In this document: positions 45,071 through 59,560 of the stretch, piece by piece
How positions within the stretch are numbered: the first letter of the stretch is position 1
How the letters are laid out: every line of letters begins with the position of its first letter
Source: Serinus canaria
Lineage: Eukaryota > Chordata > Aves > Passeriformes > Fringillidae
DNA length: 64,000 nt
Reading direction: 5' to 3'
Assembly (NCBI RefSeq): GCF_022539315.1
Contig: NC_066317.1
Location: 67,911,679 to 67,975,678 of the forward strand
Position numbers and translations under genes: made by a program
The notes under the pieces: model-generated
Database searches by the model: none
The model's input: the letters and a program-made list of their open reading frames with translations, nothing else
What the model was told of the DNA's origin: nothing

Positions 45071-48000
45071 AGTGCTGGGCTGGTTTGGGCTCTCAAAGAC
45101 ATGAGCTCTACAGCAGTGCCACTGCTCTCCTGCCCTGCCTTGAGCTTACATCTGCTCTGCATCAGCAGAGCAAAGCCAAGCAGGCACAGAATACTGATTC
45201 CTTCTCTGGGAACACATTCCTGCTTCCAGGTGTACTGCTGCAAGTAGAGGAGTGCTGGCATAAAGATGTCAATTTGCTGAAACCCTTCAGTGTTTCAGTG
45301 AGGAGAGGGACAAGCTCATTTTTCCTCAAGGAAAAGCTGTCAGTGGGGAAGCTGAGAGGTGCCCTCCAGACATGCTGGTGTTTAAAGGATGCTTTAATAA
45401 TCTACAAGAGACAGAGAGCAGGGAAAAAGGGGAATTTGCAGGTAACTACTGTGGTTTCCAAGGCAGGAGAAATTCTGACAAAAGGACCCTTCCCAACTAC
45501 ATGAAACAGAGGAAATTCAATGCTGAGATGCAAAAATGATGCATAGTATCTTGAAATACTCAAATGTTTATTTTATACAGCTGGCTATGGAAATTCTACA
45601 TTGTTTCAGCTCTAGTAGATCTGTGAGTCATTATAAATAACTTAATGAAAGTGTTTACTGTGGAGGCAAGGTCAGTGGAACAGAATTGTAAGGGTGCAAT
45701 GAAAACCACAATGGGGAATAATAAAGAAAATGATACAAACCTGTGTAAATCAAAATGCTTTTTCACCCTGAATGCCATGTGCAATTCCAGGCACCTAAAC
45801 TCAAAAGTGGACACAGGAGAAATGGAATTGATTCTATGATTTGTAGCAACAACTACTATAAAATGAGATCATTCATCTTAGAGAGGAAAAAATGATCCAC
45901 ACCATAAAAAATATGTATAAACAAATAAGCTATAGAGGTGATGTAGCTGCAGAGCTCTATTTAGCACTTTCTTAATTTTTTAGAACAAATACTATTTCCT
46001 GAAATAGAAAGGCAAGTTTTTTTTAAGGAAAGAGGAGTAATTCTTGCAGTAAAATCATAATTAGCCTTTGGACTGCATTGCTACATGATATTGTGGTGAT
46101 CATAAAAGCTTAGAGATGCTGTCCAATAGCAGGTAAAAACCTGGGATTCCTGGGCTTTGTATCCTTTTTCCTGGCCTCAGTGCCACCTCTCCCACCTGCT
46201 GGGCTAAGGAGGTGGCCTGTGTCCCCAGCAGGACACACACACTGATGAGTTAATAGTATTTCTCTGAGGGATGAGATTAACATGTTAAAACCTCCCCTCT
46301 TTCTTCTTTCTTCCTAAAGGCTGGTGGAGCTTGACAGCTCAGAGACTTCTCTGGTTGAAACTGAGAAAGATGTTCAAAAGGGAAAGAGATAGAAAGGTTA
46401 TCAGATCAAAAGAAATGAGAATAAAAGAGTCCTGCTTGTCCCTAGAGAAATGTAATTTGTTCTAGGTTGAAGTTCAATTTTCATCCTGGAGCAGCTCTTA
46501 AGGAGCCTGATCCCAGAATGCCACCAGGAATGGGGAATTGCAAAGATTCTGTGAGTGTTTCCAGGGTTGGCTGAGCACTGAGGTTGGACAATGTTGGAGC
46601 CAGGAATGTCCCACTGGTGAGGGTGGCTCTTCCCTTCCCTCCTGGCCAGCTCCAAAGGCAGCTGCAGGGGCAGGATGGAGCTGGGGAGAGGCAGGGCTGG
46701 ATGCAGAGGCAGAGGAGCAGGAGGGTTGCTGGGGGAGAGCCAGGGCTGAAGCCCAAATTTGACACAGCAGAACTTGAAAAAGTTGCAGAGCAGCTTGATC
46801 AGAAAACTTTGCCAATCTATTTCTGTTTGCTGCAAAGGTTGTGCATCAAGCAAGGCTTTCTACTTCCTCCCTAGCTGCAGGAGATACATTCTCTAACAAT
46901 TGTGGATATTTACTTTATACTCAGATAAGCCTTTTATTTTCTCTGACATTTTCCCTGAGAAATAAGGATGTCTTGTTCCTGAGACTCCTTTTTCAGCTTG
47001 CAGCACTAAAAGAGCAGATGCTGCTTCAAGAGAGTGAGGAGTGAGCACTTCCAACCCAACATCACCTACCTGGCATCAAACAAAACTGTGTGCAGGAATA
47101 AAATGTCTCCAAGAGACATTTTGTTGTCCCTACACATCTCTTCTGTACAAACACAGTTTGGAAAATAAAATACCTTCTGCCATCACGTGCAGCTAGAGAT
47201 TCTTCAAAGTCAGGAAGTGCAATAAAAAGCAGCATTTTTTGAGCTGTGCAGCATCCTGTGCAAATAGCCCAGATTTTATCTGTACCCTGCTGCTGCTGCT
47301 GCTGCCAGAGAGCAGTGGTGGAAGATTCAGTGGTACATTTTGATCTCTGCATCCTCTGCTTCGCCTCAAAAACTTTTCCATTAGTGCTCCTGAAGCCTAC
47401 AGTGAAACAAACTCAGGAGATGACTCTGCAAGGCCAGGTTGTAACTTGTTGATCTGCCCTCACTTTTAGGAGCCAGCAAAAAGATCAGGTGCTTGGGTTT
47501 TGAGAAGGAGATACTGTGGGGCTCCAGAAAGAACAGAAAAATCCCACTTGTTACCACTGGGATAAATTTAAAGGTGTCTCTGCTCTTCCTGAATATCTGT
47601 GCAATAACTCACTGAGACATTCCTCTTGTGGGATGTACATGGAAAAACCCATGGAGATGAATGAGGTTTCTAAGAGGTCAGGGCTATTTGTACCTTATTC
47701 AAGGGAGACAAAGTGGCAAAACTTTCAAGTGGGAGGTGTAGAAATGCATCCTCAAAATTCTAATTTTTTTTTTTTTTGTAGTTTTAGGAAATGTATGTGT
47801 GTGCCAAAGTATCTCCTTGTTCCTCTGATGTTTTTATCAGATCCATGCAAAATGCAGTTGGTTCCAGCCTTGAAATGCAAATTTGTCTTACACTGCTCTT
47901 GCTGCCAGTAGGAAGACTAAAAATACATATGTAATGATGTTCCTGGAACATTTTCAAATGCCTTTAGATGATGATTCCAGGTTTTTCTTTCCCTGCTATC

Positions 48001-49070
48001 CAAAATAGTGTTAATTTTGCAGGATCATTTTGGCCAAAATGTATGGATTTGTATTCAAATTCAAAATTCCCCTGAGGATAAAATAACTCAGCTATTAGAA
48101 GAACTTTGCCAAGTAGGTAGGTCACCAAAACGGAGCCTGAAACAAAAAAAAAAAATAAAATTAGGTTTTGCCAATTTATTATGCATACATCTGGTTTTGT
48201 GATTTTCTTGTTACTTTCAACATTCTTTGCAGTATTAGAATCCCAAAGCAGCCCACAAGCCTGGTAATTCAGGAAGGCTTATAATTGAGGCAGGTCTATT
48301 TAATTTCGTTAACAGAGAAAAATGAGAGAAGCAACAAAAAAGAAGCATAATCATCATAACCAAAGGCAGCTGTTACAAAGGCTTCTGACTAATGCCAACA
48401 GCAATTTTTGAAAGTGGGGACATTTTAAGGCTGATGCCTAAAAATATGGGTTTAGGAAAGCATACATAAGTGACTATTTAAAGTGTCAGAGGCAGGGAAA
48501 TATTCCTGCTAAAACCATATTTTAAAGCTGTCCTGAGTGGAGGCAGAATTGGATTGATTTTAACATAAAATTCTTTAAAGAGACTCCCTGCTCCTGTGTT
48601 TTTTGAATGGGAACCAGGAGCACTCAGACCTCCTGAAAAACAGGCATTCTTGAGATTTTGATCACGTGAATCTAAAAGGACATTTTGAAGATGGGATATT
48701 TTGAGTTGGCTTCAATGTCAAATATTTAAACACAGATGTACTTGTGGGATTCCTCTTGTTGAACTCCACCATCCAGTGTGGATATTTCTGTTGGGTTTGG
48801 ATGTCCACTTTGCCTCCAGGCAATGGAGAGAAGAAGAAGGGATAAATCATCTTCTCCTGGAGCAGTTTTCTAAACCTGGTCACATGAATCTTCCCCTCCA
48901 AGGGCACATTCCCCTCCCAGGAGTGTGGGATGGGTGTTGGCACCACAGATGTCTGAAATCTTAAGTTACATCTTGTCCTGGATACTAAAATCCAGGCACC
49001 ATCCTGTGAACATTTTGCTTCAGTCTTTCTCCTTCCCTTCCCCACCTTTAACATGTGATACAGCAATGTC
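45071..49070. other. Repeat-poor unique sequence, about 4 kb
   Basis: No dispersed repeat or exon is recognised. Simple tracts are (CTG)5-6 at about 47286-47304, T15 at about 47765-47779 and A13 at about 48141. The GC-rich patch at 46480-46870 has several overlapping frames on both strands without motifs. Confidence 0.5.
47286..47304. repeat. Short CTG trinucleotide run
   Basis: Five to six CTG units in a row. It sits in unique sequence and is not within a supported exon. Confidence 0.9.
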
Positions 49071-50350
49071 CCTTTAATGATTTCTTTTCCACAGGGCTCA
49101 GAGGTGGAAGAGATTTATGCTGCTTGGTAAATTTAACTTCATACTCGGTGCAATAAAGAATTTGAAGGTGCACTTAAGAGTTATAAAAAAATCTTGGCTC
49201 TCAAACCATAAAATTTCCACAGTGTGGGTATTTCAGGTGTCTTATTGCTGAATGTGCTCAAAGCAGCCCGAATGGGCATTGCTGATGGGAAATCAGTATC
49301 AGGAACGTGGTAAATCAATGTCTGGGTAGCAGGGTGAGGTTAAATATCACAAGCAATGATATCAGAAAGTGTTTTGAGAGATAACCACGTAGGAAATTGT
49401 GGAGGAAGAGGCTTTAAGGTAAAGCTAATAAAAGATAACGTGGCTAAGCTGGAGTGATTCAAGGTGAAATTCAATTCCCAGAAAATTCTTGGTGCTCTGA
49501 TTCTTTGCTATCCTATCTACAGCTCCTAAAGAGGCATGGCAGTATCAATCAGACTTTGAATGAAATATAGTTTGATAATTAGCTGCAGAAAAGGATTTGA
49601 AATGATACAGAGCATCAAGAAAGAAAGTAAATAACTGAAATGCTTGGCAAAATTATGTGTGCTTAATGAGAATCAACTTAGCTTCACTTAAAATTGCTGT
49701 AGAAACTTAAGGTCATTTCAGTCATCAGACAGTGATGATTTATTCCCTAGAAACTAATAGGCACACTCCAAACCTAAATAGAAATGAAGGATTTGCAGCT
49801 TATTGCAATATTCTATATTGGCACTGAGCTAGAAGCCTTCCTGAATGAAAGCAAATGACTTTTTGTAGCTGTAGCGTGGTAATTGCTTGAAGAACAACAA
49901 CAAAAATCCCAATAAAAAAACCAGCAAGCTATTTCTGAAATACAATGCACCGACAAAATAAGAAATGGAATTGAATGAGAAAAATATATCTGCTGAGGAC
50001 AAAATCAGACAGCAGGGAGAATTTATAGCCCTGTGCTAATTTCCTACTATCAGACACTGAGCTGGATGGGAAAATGACAGAAAAGAAACTTATCTAGTAG
50101 ATGTGGCAGAGGAGATGGGTTTGAATGATGACAATCTTCATCTGAGCCGATAACAAAGATTCATATTCATAGAGCCAAATGTTGAACTTTCTCATGAAAA
50201 CGAAGTGTTTGCACCTAATATATTTAGAAATTAGAATCAAGGAGAGCTTCTCTTCCCACCTCATCCTCTATAGGTTTTTGGAATAAACTAAATGGCTTTA
50301 CTGTGCTTGGGAAATCAGGTAAGTGCCTGCTGAGCCTGTTTGCTCATTCC
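49071..50350. other. Repeat-free AT-rich segment, candidate conserved non-coding DNA
   Basis: This 1.3 kb has no simple repeat, no CR1 and no open frame of note. It is rich in TAAT and ATTA cores, for example around 49560-49760. That texture is often seen in vertebrate conserved non-coding elements. Conservation itself cannot be seen in a single sequence, so this is only a pointer. Confidence 0.3.
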
Positions 50351-53300
50351 CTGCCATCACCAGCTAAAGGACTGGTAAATGTGTTTGTAAACAGTGAGTG
50401 ATGGGGTTCTGAGTTTGCTGGGCTGCAGGATTATGCAGGTCACGCAGTGCTGCACATTTACTGCTGCAGGTTTTCAAACCAAACACGAGCAGGGTTTGTG
50501 AGGGGAAGGTGAGGCTCACGTGCTGCACAGAGATGGGGTCAGTGCTTCACTCTCTGACAGTCTGCCCTTTAAAATACAGACTAGCAGGGAATGAAGCAGC
50601 TTTACCTGGATTTAAACCTCAGCCTTTTACTTAACTGCATAAATCTAATTTGGTCTGTTTTGCTTAAGCTTCTGAAAAGCTCAGGGGCACCAAAGGGATG
50701 CCTGAGCTGCAGCTTTGGGGTGTCTTGGACTCTGTTGCATTAGGGTCAGCCTAGGCATCATCTTCAATATTTCCTGCCTTAATCTGTGGCAGAGTGCACC
50801 TGAAAATTCCTAGCAGACCTAAAATCAGTGCAGTCAAAACTGAATTTTTATTCCTTTCCCTACCAAACATCCACTCACTCAAGTTCTTCAGACACAGGCA
50901 ACTTGAGTGCTCTTCTCTGTCTCTCTGCTGGGTGGGTTTGGCTTGACTCTGACTCATCTCTGAGCACTCCTGGCATAGCCAGATCTAAGCTATATTTAAT
51001 TTTGGGTGATGCAATGACTTCAGGATTGAGGAACTCTCTTGGTCAGGTCATTCTCATCTCACACCCTCATTTGCTCTTTCCCCTGACAGCCTCTTCTTCA
51101 TCCATGTAAATCCTTTTCAAACAGAGGTGAAATGACTGTTCCTGTAGTTCATTATTTAAGGGAATAAGGCACTTTTCCCTTTTTTTTTTTGCATTTCTTC
51201 ATTGGAAATCTGCACAGAATTCAGCACAAAACACTTGTGCACCTTCACAGACCCCCACAGCCTTGACCAGCCCTTCTGATGGGCTCCTGGTTTCCTTATG
51301 CTTCCCAGTCAAAGAATCTGTGTGTATTGCAGAAATGTCATGGTTTAATCATCAAATATTGATGGCCAAAACTGCAGGAGACACATATCCACTGCTTGTT
51401 TTAGGATGGATGTCTGAAGGGCTTGCTAAGACCATTCAACACTGAAATATTTACTGTGTAAAAGGAAAGCCCTGCTAGCAATGTCATGGTGGGAGAACTG
51501 GATGCTAACACATTGCTTGATGTGGTAAAGAATTAGAAATGTAGCCATGAAAAACAAAATCAGATACTGACCTGGAGTCTGGGCCCGATGCAGGGTTGTC
51601 ATTAAATCCCATCACCATCTCTATCAGGGCACAAAGAGCTGCAGCTCAGGACTGAGCATGAGAGTGGGAGCAGAACTCACCTGCCTGCTGTCTTTCACAT
51701 AAATATAGATGATGAATCAATTATACAAGAACCAGACTCCTTGCTGGCTCATTTCTCTCCTAGAAAGAAATCACAGAAGTTTCCAGAAGTTCAGTTCTTC
51801 CTAAACTCCTCAGAAGCTGGGACAACACATTATCTAAAGGAGATTGCAGACCTCCAGCATGTCTGGAACCACGAATAATAAAATAAATAAAATAAAATAA
51901 ATTCACTCACCTGGGATGTGTGATTATTTCTGCACTGACACATTGCTTGGAGCATCCTGCTGTCTTAATTGCAGACCAATCCTTGCACTTATAAGGATAT
52001 CACACATTCATTTTGCAATGAGAATATCACTATATTTTTTTTTTCCCCCTGATGTGTGAGGAAAATATTCCAGCCAAGTATTGCTTGCTTCTGGTTAGCT
52101 GGTGTCTTAATGGTGAGAAAAGGTACAAGAGGGAGGAAAAAAAGTGTTGGCTTTAGGTAAGATGAAGGCTGAGATTGGTGGGATCTTCTTGGCCATGAAC
52201 TGGTTAAAAGACAGGAGTGCAGAGCCTCCTGGCAAGGCAGTGAGCAGATGGACAGCTCTGCCCAAACTAGGGCTCCTCTCAAAGAGGGAAGTGCTGGGGA
52301 ACCTGTGATGAGAGAGATGTAAATGAATATTCCAGGAAACCAGTGAGATTTGGGCTGTATCTTTAGCTGGTGCCAAGTGGAGTTCATGGAGCACTGAAGT
52401 GAGGGTTGGACCTGTTGAACTTTTCCTATCTCTCCACTAAATGAAATGGTGGAGAAAAAAAACCAGTGCTGCCCCTACCCAGGTGTGTGAACAGCAAAGC
52501 ACCTGCAGAGATAAGGGGGAGTGAGGGGAGAGCAGAGAGAAGATATTCCATGTGGAGGATATGCAGCAAGACAAACCAGGACACTACACAATACATTGCA
52601 AATACATTCCCAGCCTTAAATAAAACATTTTCTGCTAAAAGAAACATTTCAAGAAGATAACCCAAAGCCAGACAGGCTGCACATCAGTGAGGTAACCACA
52701 GGGCAGCCTGTTAGAATTGTTGGGGCCACCTTCACCCCTCCTTGGGCAAGGCAAGGCAGCTCTTTTTCACCCCTAGACTGGATGTGCAGCTGGCAGCCAG
52801 TTTTTGTGCTTCCACTGCACTCAAGGCATGCAGAAACATTCCCTCCCATGCCATACAGTCTTTTATTGCTCCTGGGCTGCTAAAGGATTATCCTTAATTC
52901 AGGTGATTTGCAGAGAATTCCAGTAACAGTCTCTCACTGAGCCCTGTGCAAGAGATAACGATGAAAATGTATTTCAGACTGGAAAAAAGCTTCCTATCTC
53001 TTACCCAGTCAAAAGTAATTCCACAGCAGCAAGGTACTGTACTCTGAGCTGGATTTTAATCTGCTTTACACCAGTTGAAATTAGAGAAACTTCAGGTGGA
53101 ATCAGTGGAGTTGTGGTAACATAAATCAAATCCTTTTTCAGCTCTGCATGTAGAGAGATTTTTTTTTTCTTTTTTTCCCCAAATAAAGGAGGATTGAAAG
53201 GCAGAGTTCTCTTTCCCTACATATCTCTTCCCTGAATGTACTGATGAATTTCAGGTAGAATGAGTTAAGACAGGGCTGTGCACAAAGGGGATCAAGTAAT

Positions 53301-54300
53301 GTTGACAAGAAGTAGCTGGTGACAGCAGCAGTTAATACCAAGGAGGCTGAGAGAGGATTCAGTGGTTATGGCACTATTACACAGGCTGCTGGAGATAAGG
53401 CAGAGTCAGCCAGCAAAGGGGGCAGGAACAGAGTCAGCAAAAGACAAAAGGAATGAAAGGAGCAGCTTAGTCATGAGGAGAGTAAAACCACTCAGAGGTG
53501 CTTGTGCCCTCCCCCCGTGTGCTTGGCTGTGGTGGTGGCAGCACAAGAGGCAGTGCCAGGACAGGAGAATGGAGCCCTGCAGGTGGGAAGGGTAGTTATT
53601 TACCATGGTCTATACAGCCTAACCAGCATTTTGCCCAGTTTTCTTGGCACTCACCACACCAGTGGAGCAACTGGTGAAGGATTTGTCTTCTGTCCCCATG
53701 ATGGTGCCCACAGGGGACTCTGCCACTCTCTTTCTACTCCTGATATCATACAGAGACTTTGTGCTGTAATTTACTCCTCCAGCCTGTGTCAGGAGATTGC
53801 TTTTCTTAAGGTCAGTGGCATTTTCAAAGAGCAAAGTGACAGATTCTTGCAGGATGCAGCTGCCACGTCCTGAGCAGGCGCCCAGATGCCACCGCCAGCC
53901 AGGCAACAAGGTGTCAGGAGCATTGATGTACTGACATGGAGCAGGAAAAAAAAGAATTTCTAAGTGCTTTTGAACTGCTTGGAGCGCTCCTTTAGCCAAC
54001 AGATTCAAAGAATTGGAGACAACAAGCCCAAAACTGTGCTGAATAGGGATAAAAGAAGCATGGATTCAATGCTTTCACCCAGCTGAGTGCATCAAGCTGC
54101 AGCTCTGTGACAACCCCCTGGTCCTGGCACTTGGGAACTGCAGACAAAAAGCCCTGGCCCTGCTGACCAGCACACACTCACAGAGGGCACAGGCTGCCAG
54201 CCCCAAGCATGTGCTCTGCCCAGAGGATTGATAATTTTCACCTCTCTTTTTAACAACCCAGAGGCCAAGACCTCCCTGGAGTTCGGTATTTATCTGCACT
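50351..54300. other. Unique non-coding sequence, about 4 kb
   Basis: It holds an (AAATA)n-type run at about 51876-51901 and a T-rich run at about 53159-53177. No dispersed element or exon is recognised. Frames at 53502-54008 occur on both strands and have no domain. Confidence 0.5.
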
Positions 54301-57300
54301 AAAGAGTAAAATTTTACTTTTTAATAAGGAAAAGCAGGTGGAGGCTGCAAAGCTGTGGCTTTTATCAACAGAACATCTTTTTTCCTACTTACTTGTTTGT
54401 TTAAATGTGAGCATTTAGGGAGTACCATGAAAGAGGGGCTCATCCATGTGTACCCAGCTGTCTTTTGGACAAGGAACAATTTGGAAGATTTTACCTTGCA
54501 AGAACAAATACTCACCTCTTTTAACTGAAGAAGAGTATTCTTTCTCTTCATTGTGAATAACTTTTTCAGCATGGAGATTTCAATTGTACAACACTGAGAG
54601 TAACACTGAAAGAGGTTTAAAAGGGGGGACAATACCCCAGTTTAGCAGAGAGAGAGAATAAAAACCTTCACCTCCTTTTTGTCTCCTTGTTTTTAACATG
54701 TGCCAACTGCCCCAAAACCTGTTCTGGCAGCTGGGGACCAGCAAGCCAAATCTGGGCACGTGGATTTCCACCAAAAACCTTTGATCCTCAGCCCCATCCC
54801 TTGTCCTGGTCAGGGTGTAGCCATCACTGTGGCCATGCAGATTTTTAGGATTTGGCCACAGTGACCTGAGGCTGTTCCTACTGGCAGCAAGCTGCAGAAC
54901 AGCCCCAGCAGAGCTGAGGATGAGGCTCCTGGATGTGGTCATGTAATGGTTTACATTTGGCACGAGTTCCCCTCAGCTCTGAGCAAAGCTGTGCCAGAAG
55001 AGTGGTGGGAGCTGCACTGCATTTAAATGAGAGCCTGAAAAGAGCTCAGAGCTGCTCAGATGGCAAAGACATCTGCATCAACATCCTCAGCCCAAGAATA
55101 TGAAAGGCACAGATCCCCAAGTGCCAGGGCACAGTGTTAAGTTCACCAATGGCATGCAAAAATCAAGACAATACAGTCTTGGCTACTGATCTGTTGAATC
55201 TGTTACCAAAAGGAGCCCCCCAAAAAAAAAAACCACCCTAAGAAACCATTCAGCACAGATGACTTCAATGAGACTCGCCCCATCTCCTGCAGCAAGTTCA
55301 TTTCCCACAGAAAATAATTGACAGAGAATGGCAGTTGCAACCCTTGTGTGTGTGAGAGAGAGAGAGACTGTCTCTGTATCTCAAAGCATATTTTTATGAG
55401 GTTCTGGAAAGAAAATGGTCTGGGATAATTGTTGCTGGAGACACTGAAAGCACCAGCAGGCATTTTTGACTAAACCCAAGAAATTCGTAAAATGTAAGAC
55501 ACAGTGTGAAAGGAGGGGGGGGGAAAAAAGAGAAGAAAAGAAAAAATAAAGCCCAGTAACCTCCCCCAAACCCAAACTCTGCTGTTGTGAAGCCAAAGGA
55601 GCCCTCTGAAGACAGACAGTCAAGTCGACTCCCTGCAACGGAGAGTTCTTGCAATCAGAGAACACACAAGTGAGAATTTTTTCTTTCCTCATGACCTGGA
55701 AAAAAAGTCTTTGATATTCTGGAGGGAATTAGGAAAAAAAAAATTGAAAGTGAGTGAACTTCACTAACAGCCTTCTCCCCTTTCCTGCCCCTTGGCAAAA
55801 GGATATTTTCTGACAGAATGCTCTACTGTTGGAAAATGCTTTTTGCCTGCTATTAACTATTTTTCTGGAAGTTTCCTGTCTCCTTTCTGAAGGCTTATCT
55901 GTCTGATTTATTCATATTCCTTAATGTCCAGAGTTTTACCTTACAGACAACAACAAAATTAATTTTGTGGCTGGGAAAGAGGCCTGGAAATGTGTGGTGC
56001 TTGGGAGGGACAACACAAGCAGAAGATCTGTAGTAATATTTTAAAAATAACAACTTAAATCAGTAATGGATTTTTCTCAATTGCTTCTGGTAGGTTATTA
56101 CTTAACTGGAAAATTCAGGAGTAAGTAACTAACAGGAGTTCTCTTAGCCAGGAGAGAGATACCTCAGCCCTTAGATATTTTTCTCTGCCTCCAGAAGCTA
56201 CCAGAAAGGAGATCTATCCATATCAACAACATAATTTACCTTAGCTTATGAAATAGAGGTAGATTTAAAATCTTTCCTCTGCAGCACTTAGCAAGTGAGC
56301 CTTATATGCAATGTGGGGAGCAGAGCAGCCCTTTTCCTACATGGGTTATCACACAGGAAATTCTCTTCTCTTTTTAATTATTCTTCCCCTATAGTTATGT
56401 TTGAGATCCCTTTCATGCTCTGAGTGGGTAGAAGACACCCTGAGAGTGGGAACACCTCACTCCACAGCATGTGAGTGGCTCCTCAGCAGTGCCCTCCTCA
56501 CAGCAGCTTTTTGGATAACACATGGAAACAATTCAAACTGGCATCAGCTGCTAAAGTGGCTACAGGTGCCCATTAAAAAGTAACTGCTTTTCACTGCCAT
56601 TAAAAAAAAAAAAAATCATTTGATTTTTCATCTTTGCTCTACAGTTGAGACTCTTTTATGCACCTGTCAGTATCATGATGTTGCCTGAAGAATGAAATTT
56701 CCTCCAAGCATCTGTTTCAGCTGGTTGAATATTCTCTCCCTGTATGAGATGAGTCCATTGTCTGGTGAATGCATGGGATTTAATTTTTGAACAACATGTC
56801 AGGGACTCCTAAGCTTGTGTATGCAAATTCTTTACCTCCATGAAGGAGCCATCATCTTTGCATCACTTTCAAGGGACAAGGCAGATAATTAATTTATGAC
56901 ATATATATTTGGTTGAAATATAAAAGGGTGATTTAACAGAGAGAACAATTAAGAAGATGTGAAAAGTTTGCAGAATTAGGAGTGCTGGCAATGCAGATTG
57001 GGTTTCCTCACAAAGAGCCTTTGTCAGGGACACATTGATATTCTAGGTAAGTCCAGACACTTCTAGGGTTTTTTTTTGTTGTGGCTTTTTATTCATGGTT
57101 TACTTTAGATTATCTTTTTTCCTCTTTTCTTTTTTTTTTTGGTTGTCTGAGGTTTTACAGTAGCTGCTCTGAGATGTACAAATTACAGAGCTAAACACAA
57201 AATGAAGTGGAAATGGGAAATTAGTTTACTGTGCAGTACACTCTGGCTGATGGATGGCTACAGTTCACTTTCAGCTTGCTTTGAAAACAATTCTGCTTTA

Positions 57301-58420
57301 AAAGTAATCTTTGTGAGCTGACTTTCCTTTTCACTCTCTCAGAAAAGAAAGAAAAAAAACATAAAAAGGCTTGTTCTTAACTTGAATTGACTCGACATCA
57401 TTACTCTGAGATAAAACCCGGGCTGAGACAAGGCAGTTTGGCACTTTAGCCCAGGTTGCCACTGTAAATTAGAGCCTCCCTGAGGAGACAGCCCCAGGCT
57501 GGTGTAAATCAGGAGGAGCAGCCCAGGGGCTGGGAGGGCACCTCTGATCCAGACAAACTAGCAAAGCACAGGAGGCTGCTGTGGCTACAGAGAGGAAAAA
57601 TAAAAACACCCCAACTTTTCCAGGAGTTTTCCCACAAATCAACAATGCCCAGTACTGGTGGGTTTAGCAAACCTGCTTCAAGCTGGCAGTTAAATGTGAA
57701 TGGCTGGGCAGGAGACCTGACACCAAACAGCCCCACCAGGCTCAGATTATTTTGGTTGCAGCCCCTTTGCCTGCCCACCCAATCCTTTAGTGCCAGAAAC
57801 TTTGGGTAATATGGTCCCAAAATGGCCAGAGCCAAAGCAGTTCCACCCTGGCTGAGCAACCCAAGGACCAATGCACTGCTTAGTGCACAGGAAATGTTCT
57901 GTATTAATGCCAAGCTGCTGCCTGCCCTGCCCTCAGCAGCCCCTTCACAGGGGGATAAGCAATTCTGTCTCTCGAGGCTGTTTGATAAAGCTTTACACCC
58001 ATCCTGCATCTCCACGAGGTGACACAGTTGAAGGGATATTAAAAAATACTCTGGCTGCAGTAAAAGCAGCTAATAGCAGCTCCTTGGGGCTCTCCAAAAC
58101 CGGATTTATTTCATTTCTTTTTAGATCACCACAAGTATCAGAGTTCCAACGTCAACCTTGTGCACTGTGGAATAATGTAAAAAATTTCCTTTTGAGATTT
58201 AAGTATTGTGGGCAGGTTATGGATCTGGTTTTTATTAAAACAATAGGGATTTTTCTTCCTATGCTGATTCACTCAGTTTTCTTTCTGGTTTCATAGAAGA
58301 GAAAGTGCCAGAGACAATTACAGGCCAGTTGCCTGGAGGACTCAAGGCAGGTTGTGGTTGTTGTGGGGAGTGCAAGGGGCTCTTTAGCCACATGGTGAGT
58401 AATCCTGTGTGCAATTGGAA
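54301..58420. other. Unique non-coding sequence, about 4.1 kb
   Basis: It includes a G9 run near 55507-55515 and an A13 run near 56602-56614. The 168-residue minus-strand frame at 57509-58015 is the longest frame in the window outside repeats or CR1. I cannot match it to any family and see no flanking evidence of an exon. Confidence 0.5.
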
Positions 58421-58528
58421 TAATAGCCTGATTTTGGTTGGAAGGAACCTTAAAGAACCCCTCATTCCAAACCCCTGATGTGGGCAGGGACACCTCCCCC
58501 TAGGCCAGCCTATTGCTGAATGCCTATT
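58421..58528 (-). mobile_element. CR1 LINE, 3' end fragment
   Basis: TTTTGGTTGGAAGGAACCTT then AAAGAACCCCTCATTCCAAA and GGGCAGGGACACCTCCCCCT match a minus-strand CR1 3' region of about 105 bp. The terminal repeat itself is worn. Confidence 0.82.
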
Positions 58529-59557
58529 TCCTCTATTTGATGCTTAAACCAACATTTTTAGGTGATTGCTTAACAAGTTTACCACTGATAACAACAGTGA
58601 CAGCAGCACAAACTCCTACACCAAAGACTTCATACCTGGTCACAGCTGTTTATCCAAATCCTTTGCCTTAACCTCGTGATCCACCCTCCACCCCAAATCC
58701 CCACTGACCAAGGCTGAAAAGGACACTCAGGTCCTCGCTGCCAAATTGTTTCTTCTAGAAATAAGTGCTGCTCTGGGAGGTTACAACAGAGCTCCTGGTA
58801 AATGAAACTGGGGAAATCAGGGAATGGCAGCAGATTGTTCCCACCAGGGGTAGTTTGTCACTGGATTTGACAAGGGGATGCTGGCAGGCAGTGTGTATCC
58901 ACGGGGGAGGTGAGGTAATGCAAGCAGAAGCATTGAGTTTTTCATGGGGTCACGTTTTCATAGCTGATGGCACAAAATGCAATTAGAGAGGGAGAAAAAT
59001 TAGATTTAGTGACTTCTCATCTATAAACACAGGAGCTGGATCTGCATTTTAAAGCAGGGCACAGTGAGATGCAAATGACTGAGTGGCTGCTTCATTTGAG
59101 AGACCCATTCCTCAAGTCTTTGGCCAAGATAAGGAATCAAGGGCAGTTATCTCAGTGTGGAGGAGATTGAAGATTTGAGATCTCTTTTAAAATATTCATA
59201 GAATGCTTGAAGCATTCCATCAATGGATATCAGCAGTCCTTGGATAAGATTTCATTCTGAACTACAGACTCTGATGATTTTATGTTCTTATTGAGGACCA
59301 GGAAGGGAAGACGGTTCCTCTTTTGTACTCCTTTGTACTCCTCCTCCAACTTCTGTTTGAAATGAATGTTTTTCCTGTAAAGTTATTACATCATCCACTT
59401 CATTAAGTGATGACCTAACCCAGCCTTTTTAATGTGGCAACTGACTTTATTCTTCAGTTTTAAAAGGAAATAAATTGTTTCTATTTTATCTTGCTCTGTG
59501 ACTTTGAGAAGGTGGCGTCTCCAAGTTGGTAATCTGCAAAATTCTGCTCTAACCTCT
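58529..59557. other. Unique non-coding sequence
   Basis: Nothing recognised. Confidence 0.45.
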
Positions 59558-59560
59558 GAA

